This document shows, piece after piece, positions 1 to 6,826 of a stretch of 9,067 nucleotides of DNA (the stretch's first letter is position 1; each line of letters begins with the position of its first letter). Both the position numbers and the translations under genes were made by a program. The stretch is from assembly GCA_017419895.1 (NCBI GenBank), contig JAFOKI010000192.1, positions 1 to 9,067 of the forward strand. The letters are read 5' to 3'. Below the pieces are notes generated by a model. The model was not told where the DNA came from. It saw only the letters and a program-made list of their open reading frames with translations, and made no database searches. This DNA comes from Eubacterium sp. Its GTDB lineage: Bacteria; Bacillota; Clostridia; Peptostreptococcales; Anaerovoracaceae.

Positions 1-975
1 ATGTACCGCGGAACTGTTGTAGCTGATCCTCAGAAGCAGATCGTCCACGATTTTCCTTGCAAGCGTCTCTGCATCCTGCCTGATAGTCGCCAGCCTTGGT
101 ATCGAATACTCCGCAAGATTCACTCCGTCAAAACCTACGACCGAGACGTCCTCCGGAACGCTAAGATCCATATCCTTGAACACTCTCATCGCACCTATCG
201 CGATCACATCGCTTATGGCGAATATGCCTGTAAGATCCGGCGATTTCAGAAGCAGTTTCCTGGCTGCCTCATAACCGCTCTCTGACGAGAACGCACATGG
301 TTCGTAGTCCTTATCAAAGTCGAACCTGATGCCGTTCTTCTCGAGTTCTTCAACGGCGCCTTTTATTCTTAGCGCGCTGTTTCCACCTTTTGATTCATAG
401 TTCTGATTTTCCGGATATCCGCCTAAAATACCGATCCTGCGGTGTCCCTTTTCGATCAGTTTGCTGACCGCGTAACCCGCTGCTTCCTCATCGTCTGTAG
501 TAAAGCTCGACAGATTATCGTATCCGAGTTCTTCCGCATCGACTGTGACCAGTACACACGGCACTGTTATCTTGAAAAAGTCATCCTTGAAAGTGTGGGC
601 ATTGCCTCCCATAAAAATTATGCCTTTGGGCTTAAGGTTCTGTCCCAACTGAATTGCCGCGTCCACCTCATTGTCTGTCTCTCCGATAAACTGTACATTT
701 ATGCTCTCGCCATGCTCTCTCATCCTGATCTGGATCTCCTCCAGGATCGACTCGAGGAAAATATTCTTATTGCCGCGCACTATTATACAGACATCGGACG
801 ACATGTTTTGCTTCAGCATTCTGGCATTGGTGTTTGGCTGGTAATCATTTTCACGAATAACTGCCTTGATCTTCTTTCTAGCCTTCTCACTTACATCCGC
901 GCGATTGTTGATCACCCTCGATACTGTACCGATACTGTAACCAGATATCCGTGCAATATCTTTGATTGTTTTCAT
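1..975 (-). CDS. LacI-family transcriptional repressor, 3' end cut by window edge
   Basis: Reading leftward from ATG at 975, 325 codons stay open to the window edge, so the stop lies outside. The N-terminus is a LacI-type helix-turn-helix (residues 4-23, with TVSRVINN at 17-24) and a hinge helix (PNTNARML, 47-54) whose leucine is typical of repressors that bind CG-centred operators. The rest is a periplasmic-binding-protein-like sensor: DDEEAAGYAV near 161-170, KGHRRIGILGG near 176-186, an ISDVIAIGAMR segment at 254-264 and VPEDVSVVGFDG at 273-284. Family members run about 330-345 residues, so roughly 10-20 residues are missing. The start is set by an AAGGTGG ribosome site at 980-986. Upstream lie a promoter and three operator-like repeats, which suggests autoregulation. 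The ligand is probably a sugar or nucleoside by family habit, but nothing in view identifies it; the regulated genes may lie to the left. Confidence 0.93.
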   Translation of the reverse strand, partial: MKTIKDIARISGYSIGTVSRVINNRADVSEKARKKIKAVIRENDYQPNTNARMLKQNMSSDVCIIVRGNKNIFLESILEEIQIRMREHGESINVQFIGETDNEVDAAIQLGQNLKPKGIIFMGGNAHTFKDDFFKITVPCVLVTVDAEELGYDNLSSFTTDDEEAAGYAVSKLIEKGHRRIGILGGYPENQNYESKGGNSALRIKGAVEELEKNGIRFDFDKDYEPCAFSSESGYEAARKLLLKSPDLTGIFAISDVIAIGAMRVFKDMDLSVPEDVSVVGFDGVNLAEYSIPRLATIRQDAETLARKIVDDLLLRISYNSSAVH

Positions 976-1000
976 TCCACCACCTTCTATACTTATTTTT

Positions 1001-1036
1001 GGAAACGTTTTCGTAAACGCTACCGTAAACGTTTCC
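1001..1036. promoter_or_regulatory. Three tandem 12-bp LacI-type operator repeats
   Basis: Three back-to-back 12-mers are visible: GGAAACGTTTTC (1001-1012), GTAAACGCTACC (1013-1024) and GTAAACGTTTCC (1025-1036). The outer two are near-perfect palindromes around a central CG with an AAACGTTT core, the classic LacI/GalR-family operator form; the middle one is degenerate on one side. The outer pair also forms a larger inverted repeat (GGAAACG / CGTTTCC). The block lies between the predicted start of transcription of the leftward repressor gene and its ribosome site, where a bound repressor would block elongation or promoter clearance. Binding by the adjacent repressor is an inference from position and operator form. 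Confidence 0.8.
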
Positions 1037-1046
1037 ATTCAACTAT

Positions 1047-1074
1047 ATAATATCCCCGGTCTGTAAATTGTCAA
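1047..1074 (-). promoter_or_regulatory. Promoter of the LacI-family gene
   Basis: On the minus strand a perfect -35 TTGACA (1069-1074) is followed after 16 bp by TATTAT (1047-1052), one mismatch from the -10 consensus. Transcription would begin near 1040, directly before the operator repeats, giving a leader of about 65 nt ahead of the ATG at 975. Confidence 0.75.
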
Positions 1075-1195
1075 TAGTTTTTTGAATTTTCAAACTAATA
1101 TATCAATTCAACAAGAAGAGTATCTATATACGCCCTTACCTCCTCGCGCGATCTGCTGCATACAGCTTTGCGAAAAAGATATACTGCCGGGCTAT

Positions 1196-1223
1196 TTGCT
1201 TTTAATTCGGGCTGTGTTATAAT
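1196..1223 (+). promoter_or_regulatory. Promoter of the RNase Z gene
   Basis: TTGCTT (1196-1201) and a perfect TATAAT (1218-1223) are separated by 16 bp. The -10 is preceded by TG at the extended -10 position (TGTTATAAT). Transcription would start near 1230, about 38 nt before the ATG at 1268. The operator repeats lie about 160 bp upstream, so control of this promoter by the divergent repressor is possible only at a distance and is not otherwise supported. Confidence 0.75.
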
Positions 1224-1267
1224 CTTTGTTAAAGTAAATTAACGATAGTTCGAAAGCAAGGCAACAT

Positions 1268-2176
1268 ATGCTCGATGTATGTCTCGCGGGCACTTCGGGG
1301 ATGGTTCCCCTCAAGGACCGCTGGCTTACAACTCTATATGCTTCTTCCGACGGACACGCTGTGCTGATCGATTCGGGAGAAGGAACGCAGGTAGCTCTCG
1401 CTGCCGCCGGTTGTCATGTCAAAAGGATCGACGCGATATGCATCACCCATTATCACCTTGACCACATAGGCGGGATCGCGGGGCTTCTCCTCGCTATGGG
1501 AAACGCCGGAAGAACCGAACCTGTTGATATAATCGGTCCTCCGGGGCTTGTTGAGGTGCTTAAGGGACTTCTCATCATCGCAGTGCCGCCGTTTGACGTG
1601 ACGTGCTATCAGGTAGTCGGATCAGACGAAGTGATATGTCGCGCCGGCAAGATAGAGATCAGGGCATTCAGCGCGGATCATGTAGTCCCCTGCTTAGGAT
1701 ATACGCTGACACTTCCAAGAAAGCCCAAATTCGATCCGGAAAAAGCACTTGAGAACGATATCCCGATCGAAGCCTGGTCACTGCTCCAAAAAGGTGATTC
1801 GGTCAAGATCGGAGACAGGATCGTTGATCCTTCACTGGTTCTGGGAGAAGAAAGAAAAGGTCTGAAACTCCTCTACTCCACCGACACCAGACCGACTGAC
1901 ACTATCGTCGAGATGGGAAAAGGCGCGGATCTCATGATCCTGGAGGGAGAATACGGTACGACAGACAAGATAGACAGAGCCATAAAGTGGGGTCACATGA
2001 CATTCCCTGAGGCAGCAGAACTCGCAAAAAGATCCGGCGCAAAAGAACTCTGGCTTACACATTTCAGCCAGTCGATGCCGGATCCGGAGGAATATCTCGA
2101 GAATGCAGCAGCGATATTCCCAAATACAGTAATAGGATATGACGGGATCAGGAAAACACTCGCATTTGAAGATTAG
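1268..2176 (+). CDS. rnz: Ribonuclease Z (tRNA 3'-processing endonuclease), metallo-beta-lactamase fold
   Basis: This 302-residue protein matches the length of bacterial RNase Z, the zinc enzyme that removes 3' trailers from tRNA precursors lacking encoded CCA. All expected metal ligands are present at the usual spacing: the HYHLDH motif (61-66), H138, D206 in STDTRP, and H265 in LTHFS. H243 in GHMTFPEAAELAK is the usual catalytic-site histidine. Other landmarks are LIDSGEGTQ (33-41) and an ILEGEYG segment (224-230). Residues about 150-197 form the expected flexible arm that grips tRNA, including FDPEKAL and IVDPSLVLG, but the usual glycine-proline run after the IP is replaced by IEAWSLL. The N-terminal loop (GTSGMVPLKDRW) also differs from the canonical GxPSxxRN pattern. 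The start has a modest AAGG site 6 nt upstream. A divergent MBL hydrolase with another substrate cannot be excluded, but the arm favours RNase Z. Confidence 0.85.
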   Translation: MLDVCLAGTSGMVPLKDRWLTTLYASSDGHAVLIDSGEGTQVALAAAGCHVKRIDAICITHYHLDHIGGIAGLLLAMGNAGRTEPVDIIGPPGLVEVLKGLLIIAVPPFDVTCYQVVGSDEVICRAGKIEIRAFSADHVVPCLGYTLTLPRKPKFDPEKALENDIPIEAWSLLQKGDSVKIGDRIVDPSLVLGEERKGLKLLYSTDTRPTDTIVEMGKGADLMILEGEYGTTDKIDRAIKWGHMTFPEAAELAKRSGAKELWLTHFSQSMPDPEEYLENAAAIFPNTVIGYDGIRKTLAFED

Positions 2177-2181
2177 GCAGC

Positions 2182-2197
2182 ATACCGTAAGCGGTAT
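2182..2197 (+). repeat. Small inverted repeat between rnz and the DtxR-like gene
   Basis: ATACCG and CGGTAT form a 6-bp stem around a TAAG loop, six bases after the rnz stop. No U-run follows, so it is not a convincing intrinsic terminator. It could stabilise the 3' end of rnz mRNA or be incidental. I see no clear separate promoter in the remaining 50 bp before the next gene, so the two genes may be cotranscribed. Confidence 0.35.
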
Positions 2198-2248
2198 CCC
2201 GGTCAGATATAAACCGTTTCAAATGTTTTATCGAAAGGAAAACCATTC

Positions 2249-2635
2249 ATGGGACCTGAACCAAAAGTACGCGAATCAGCCGAAGATTATCTTGAGGCAA
2301 TGCTGATGCTCAAACAGGAGCGCGGATATGTCAGAGCCGTCGATGTCGCAAACCATCTTGGCGTCACCAAACCAAGCGTTTCTTACGCTACAAAAAGACT
2401 CAAAGAAGAAGGTCATCTGTACGTTGATGAATATGGCATGATCCAGCTGACAGACTCCGGCCTTGCCATAGCAAAAAGAATCTACGAAAGACATACAGTA
2501 CTCGCGGGCCTTTTCGAGAGCCTGGGTGTATCACCGGAAGTCGCTCTTGAAGATGCCTGCAAAGTCGAGCACGATCTCAGCGAAGAAACCTTCGCAGCAA
2601 TCAAAAAACACGCAAAAGAAAAAGGCGCGATCTGA
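2249..2635 (+). CDS. DtxR/MntR-family metal-dependent transcriptional regulator, short form
   Basis: The 128-residue protein has the two-domain short form of the family: a winged helix (about 9-70, with DVANHLGVTKPSVSYATKRL as the recognition region) and a dimerisation/metal-binding part (about 71-128). It has no SH3-like third domain, as in MntR. Putative metal ligands are D13 and E16 in EDYLE, H82 in YERH, and C104, E107, H108 in the ACKVEH segment. The cysteine is found in iron-responsive DtxR/IdeR, where MntR has glutamate, while D13/E16 are MntR-like, so Fe versus Mn response cannot be decided. Such proteins repress metal uptake genes when metal-loaded. The start has an AAAGGA site about 9 nt upstream. 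It lies 72 bp after rnz on the same strand and faces copA tail to tail. No recognisable operator is seen nearby and its targets are unknown. Confidence 0.88.
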   Translation: MGPEPKVRESAEDYLEAMLMLKQERGYVRAVDVANHLGVTKPSVSYATKRLKEEGHLYVDEYGMIQLTDSGLAIAKRIYERHTVLAGLFESLGVSPEVALEDACKVEHDLSEETFAAIKKHAKEKGAI

Positions 2636-2645
2636 TAATCGCGCC
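2614..2645 (-). terminator. Intrinsic terminator of copA, overlapping the end of the DtxR-like gene
   Basis: A perfect 8-bp stem (GGCGCGAT 2624-2631, ATCGCGCC 2638-2645) with a 6-base loop is followed on the minus strand by TTTTTCTTTT (plus 2623-2614). This is a good rho-independent terminator for leftward transcription from copA, whose stop is 26 bases upstream in that direction. On the plus strand the stem is followed by AAAAACCC, so it would not terminate the DtxR-like gene in the same way. The stem and the U-run lie within the last codons of that gene. Confidence 0.85.
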
Positions 2646-2662
2646 AAAAACCCATACCGTTT

Positions 2663-2677
2663 GAATAACTGTTATTC
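2663..2677. repeat. Perfect 7-1-7 palindrome across the copA stop codon
   Basis: GAATAAC-T-GTTATTC is a perfect 15-bp palindrome. It contains the copA stop codon (2672-2674) and lies in the short convergent gap after the DtxR-like gene. As RNA it can only form a weak AT-rich hairpin with a 3-base loop. It may add to 3'-end structure or be incidental. The 7-1-7 shape resembles metal-regulator boxes, but the location at a gene end does not support an operator. Confidence 0.4.
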
Positions 2678-2881
2678 TACCGCGAGCACCGTATAGTCTT
2701 TTGCTTCTACGGCCTGCTTCAGCACATCGTCCGGAACATCCTGAGTCATCGTGACTACGGCTGTTCCTTTTTCATGGCTGACATCCGCGGAAGCTACGCC
2801 TTCAAGAGCCTCAAGGCTCTTTTTTACTGTTGCTTCACAGTGCATGCACATCATTCCTTCGATTTTCATTGTCTTTTCCAT
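2672..2881 (-). CDS. Possible free CopZ-like copper chaperone from an internal start in copA
   Basis: The last 69 codons of copA, beginning at M797 (ATG 2881-2879), make up a complete stand-alone heavy-metal-associated domain: a first strand ending in GMMCMHC (residues 9-15 here), then ATVKKSLEALEGV, DVSHEKGTAVVT and a closing KDYTVLAVE. Length and layout match CopZ chaperones of about 68-70 residues, which carry Cu(+) to CopA. The ATG is preceded by a near-perfect Shine-Dalgarno, AGAGGAGG, with 5-nt spacing, stronger than that of copA itself. This suggests that ribosomes can start here and make a separate chaperone from the same mRNA and frame. It is an inference: the same bases encode an acidic TEED stretch in the linker, so the match could be chance. 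Confidence 0.5.
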   Translation of the reverse strand: MEKTMKIEGMMCMHCEATVKKSLEALEGVASADVSHEKGTAVVTMTQDVPDDVLKQAVEAKDYTVLAVE

Positions 2882-5269
2882 GATATCCTCCTCTGTTAAT
2901 TCCGCGGATGCGGCTTTGTTATACTGATTATCCTCTGCGGCTTCCGATATGCCCGCCGGGGCGGCGTGCGCCGTTTTTATCTTTTTATCTTTTGATGGAT
3001 CGTGTATATTTATAAGGTTCAACCTGAGCGCGTTCGTGACCACAAAGAAGCTCGAAAGGCTCATCGCCGCCGCCCCGAACATCGGGTTCATCGCCCATCC
3101 GAACAGATGGATGTACGCGCCTGCCGCGAGCGGTATCCCGATCACGTTATAGAAGAATGCCCAGAACAGGTTTTGGTGGATGTTTCTGAGTGTCGCCCGG
3201 CTGAGCCTGACAGCTGCGGCTACGTCGCTTAACCTGCTGTTCATCAGGACTACATTTGCAGCGTCTATCGCTACGTCCGCGCCTGCGCCGATTGCGATAC
3301 CCATGTCCGCTCTCGTAAGAGCCGGCGCATCGTTTATACCGTCCCCGACCATAGCGACCTTTCCGGTCTTCTGGAGTTCCCTGATGACGCTTTCTTTTCC
3401 GTCCGGAAGAACTCCCGCAATAACATCGTCTACCCCTGCCTGTTCTCCTATTGCGCGGGCAGTTTTCTCGTTGTCGCCCGTAAGCATCACGACTCTCACG
3501 CCCATATTTTTGAGCTGAGCTATCGCCTCCGCGCTGTCTTCCTTGATAGTGTCGGCAACCGCGATCATTCCGCGGTATTCGTCACCTTCCGAGAAGAACA
3601 GACACGTTTTTCCTTCGTCAGACAGTTTTCCGAACAAAGCCTTCCCGGCACCGTTCACACTCACCCTCTTCTCAATGAAGGCCATATTACCGCCGCAGAT
3701 CTCTTTTCCGTTCCGTACAGCACGTACTCCCGAACCTGATTCAGCCCTGAAACCCGCGATTTCATCCACTGTTACCGCGTCCAGTTCAGCCCTTGCGACT
3801 ATCGCTCTCGCAAGCGGATGCTCGCTCGGTTTTTCGAGCGCATACGCTAGTCTCATAAGATCAAACTCGTCGGTACCTTCAGCCGGATAAATGCCGGTTA
3901 CCTGGGGCTCACCCTTTGTTATTGTACCTGTTTTATCGAGCGCTATCACAGATATCCTGCCGGTCTCTTCTATAGAAGCCGCTGTCTTGAACAGAATGCC
4001 ATTTTTGGCTCCGACACCGGATCCGACCATGATTGCGACCGGCGTCGCAAGTCCGAGTGCGCACGGACAGCTGATGACCAGTACCGAAATAGCCCTGGCA
4101 AGCGCATATCCTGCCGTCTGCCCCACAAGGAGCCAGATGATCGCGGTTACGACTGCGATGCCTATCACCGCGGGAACGAATACGCCCGCGACCTTGTCCG
4201 CTATCTTGGCGATCGGCGCCTTTGTTGCGGCGGCGTCGCTTACCATTTTGATGATCTGAGAAAGCGTGGTGTCCTGCCCTACTCTCGTTGCTTCTGCCCT
4301 GAAATATCCGGACATGTTGGTAGTCGCTGCCGAAACCGGGTCGCCCGCTGTTTTGTCTACCGGAATGCTCTCGCCTGTCAGCGCGGACTCGTCGACCGCA
4401 GTCGATCCTTCCGTTATTATCCCGTCGACCGGAACGTTCTCACCCGGCCTTACGACAAATATATCTCCCTGCCTGACCTGCGCGACCGGAACTTCACGTT
4501 CCTCACCGTCTCTCACGACAACCGCCGTATCAGGCGCGAGTTTCATCAAGCCTTTCAGCGCATCGGTCGTCCTGCCCTTTGACATAGCCTCGAGCATCTT
4601 GCCAACCGTGATCAAAGTCACTATCATCGCGGCAGATTCAAAATAGAATTCGTGCATATCTGTCATGACGGCGGCGTCATTACCCGCAAGGACATGTCCC
4701 GTCATCCTGAACAGTACAAAGGTACTCCAGCAGAAACTCGCCATGGATCCCATCGCTACAAGCGTATCCATGTTCGGCGCTCCGTGGATCAGCCCTTTAA
4801 ACCCGCTGACAAAGAACTTCTGGTTTATCACCATCACTATCCCGGCGAGCAGGAGCTGCACAAGTCCCATAGCGACGTGATTCCCTTCCAGGAATCCCGG
4901 CAGAGGAAAACCGAACATCATATGCCCCATCGAAACGTACATAAGTACGATCAGGAAACCCAGTGATGCTATCAGGCGTTTTTTCAGTACCGGTGTCTCG
5001 TGGTCTTCAAGCGCGGCTTCTTCCGCAGCATAAAGACTTCCTGAAGCCCCGGCGCCGCCCGTATCAGGTTTAGCTTTAGGCGCTGCTCCGTATCCTGCAT
5101 TTTCAACAGCTTTTATGATATCGCCTGCCGAAGCAGTCCCCTCAACTCCCATGGAATTAGTAAGAAGACTCACTGAGCATGACTCTACTCCCGGTACTTT
5201 TGATACCGCTTTTTCCACGCGTGCCTGGCATGCCGCGCAGCTCATCCCTGTTACAGTATATTGATCCAT
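2672..5269 (-). CDS. copA: Cu(+)-exporting P-type ATPase with fused C-terminal CopZ-like domain
   Basis: This 865-residue protein is a P1B-1 copper pump of the cytoplasmic membrane that uses ATP to export Cu(+), and possibly Ag(+). In order: an N-terminal heavy-metal domain with CAAC (11-14); a small-residue linker (61-92); two paired membrane helices (about 98-117, 132-150, 168-188, 207-227); an actuator domain with TGES (298-301); two helices around the CPC metal site (401-403); phosphorylation motif DKTGT (445-449); the HP of the nucleotide domain (484-485); TGDN (597-600); GDGINDAP (642-649); then the last two helices with YN (707-708) and MSLSS (736-740), the pattern typical of Cu(+) pumps. 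After a linker (about 756-796) comes a second metal domain with CMHC (808-811). CopA is often 740-830 residues, so this is a long form. The ATG at 5269 has a GGAG site 5 nt upstream. No copper regulator (CopY, CsoR, CueR) is in view. Confidence 0.96.
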   Translation of the reverse strand: MDQYTVTGMSCAACQARVEKAVSKVPGVESCSVSLLTNSMGVEGTASAGDIIKAVENAGYGAAPKAKPDTGGAGASGSLYAAEEAALEDHETPVLKKRLIASLGFLIVLMYVSMGHMMFGFPLPGFLEGNHVAMGLVQLLLAGIVMVINQKFFVSGFKGLIHGAPNMDTLVAMGSMASFCWSTFVLFRMTGHVLAGNDAAVMTDMHEFYFESAAMIVTLITVGKMLEAMSKGRTTDALKGLMKLAPDTAVVVRDGEEREVPVAQVRQGDIFVVRPGENVPVDGIITEGSTAVDESALTGESIPVDKTAGDPVSAATTNMSGYFRAEATRVGQDTTLSQIIKMVSDAAATKAPIAKIADKVAGVFVPAVIGIAVVTAIIWLLVGQTAGYALARAISVLVISCPCALGLATPVAIMVGSGVGAKNGILFKTAASIEETGRISVIALDKTGTITKGEPQVTGIYPAEGTDEFDLMRLAYALEKPSEHPLARAIVARAELDAVTVDEIAGFRAESGSGVRAVRNGKEICGGNMAFIEKRVSVNGAGKALFGKLSDEGKTCLFFSEGDEYRGMIAVADTIKEDSAEAIAQLKNMGVRVVMLTGDNEKTARAIGEQAGVDDVIAGVLPDGKESVIRELQKTGKVAMVGDGINDAPALTRADMGIAIGAGADVAIDAANVVLMNSRLSDVAAAVRLSRATLRNIHQNLFWAFFYNVIGIPLAAGAYIHLFGWAMNPMFGAAAMSLSSFFVVTNALRLNLINIHDPSKDKKIKTAHAAPAGISEAAEDNQYNKAASAELTEEDIMEKTMKIEGMMCMHCEATVKKSLEALEGVASADVSHEKGTAVVTMTQDVPDDVLKQAVEAKDYTVLAVE
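2887..2894 (-). promoter_or_regulatory. Strong internal ribosome binding site within copA
   Basis: The minus strand reads AGAGGAGG, then ATATC, then ATG at 2881. This is close to the full anti-Shine-Dalgarno complement at near-ideal spacing. It sits exactly at the linker/domain boundary before the C-terminal CopZ-like domain, which is why it is listed separately from the fused gene. Confidence 0.6.
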
Positions 5270-5309
5270 TCCGTCTCCATCCGAGATAATTAAACGCTCT
5301 TAACTTAAA

Positions 5310-5338
5310 ATTATATACCACTTGCACGAACAGTTCAA
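5310..5338 (-). promoter_or_regulatory. Promoter of copA
   Basis: On the minus strand TTGAAC (5333-5338) is followed after 17 bp by a perfect TATAAT (5310-5315). Transcription would start near 5303, giving a leader of about 34 nt before the ATG at 5269. I do not see a CopY box or a clear CsoR-type palindrome overlapping it, so copper control is not shown by the sequence. Confidence 0.75.
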
Positions 5339-5340
5339 TC

Positions 5341-5369
5341 AAAGAAAAGGCGCGGGCTCTGCCCGCGCC
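5341..5369 (-). terminator. Intrinsic terminator of eno
   Basis: A perfect 9-bp GC-rich stem (GGCGCGGGC 5349-5357, GCCCGCGCC 5361-5369) with a 3-base loop is followed on the minus strand by TTTTCTTT (plus 5348-5341). It ends leftward transcription about 44 bases after the eno stop. The U-run ends two bases before the copA -35 box, so it also insulates copA from eno. Confidence 0.93.
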
Positions 5370-5412
5370 GCTTTGTTCTTTTGGTCTGCCGCAAAAGTGC
5401 CGGAAGCTTGGA

Positions 5413-6732
<1,320 letters not shown>

Positions 6733-6775
6733 CTAATCGACCCTGTTACAATCGATCATATCTATAACCTTATAT

Positions 6776-6784
6776 ATTATACCA
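6776..6784 (-). promoter_or_regulatory. Extended -10 promoter of eno
   Basis: The minus strand reads TGGTATAAT: a perfect -10 (6776-6781) with TG at the extended position (6783-6784). The region 17-18 bp further upstream (TTTTGT/TTTGTG) is a poor -35, which fits an extended -10 promoter. The start of transcription would be near 6769, with a leader of about 58 nt. Confidence 0.65.
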
Positions 6785-6826
6785 CAATTATCGCAATACA
6801 CAAAAACGTATCGACTCATTTCCGGC

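Noticed and set aside
442..1050. A 202-codon rightward open frame
   Set aside because: It lies antisense to the LacI-family gene, has no domain character, and crosses that gene's operator region; the leftward frame has clear family motifs.
1095..1238. A 47-codon leftward stop-free stretch in the control region with an AGGAGG inside it and a plausible-looking C-terminus (SREEVRAYIDTLLVELIY)
   Set aside because: It has no in-frame ATG, GTG or usable TTG start and overlaps the rnz promoter. It might be a remnant of an older gene end, but length and composition are not enough to call a pseudogene.
5281..5345. Search for CopY or CsoR operator at the copA promoter
   Set aside because: There is no TACAnnTGTA box and no G/C-rich CsoR palindrome; TTAACTTAA and the weak ACT...AGT dyad look incidental.
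6785..6815. Possible CcpA cre-like site upstream of eno (AAAACGTATC)
   Set aside because: It has only a partial match to the cre pattern and lacks the symmetric half, so I do not call it.
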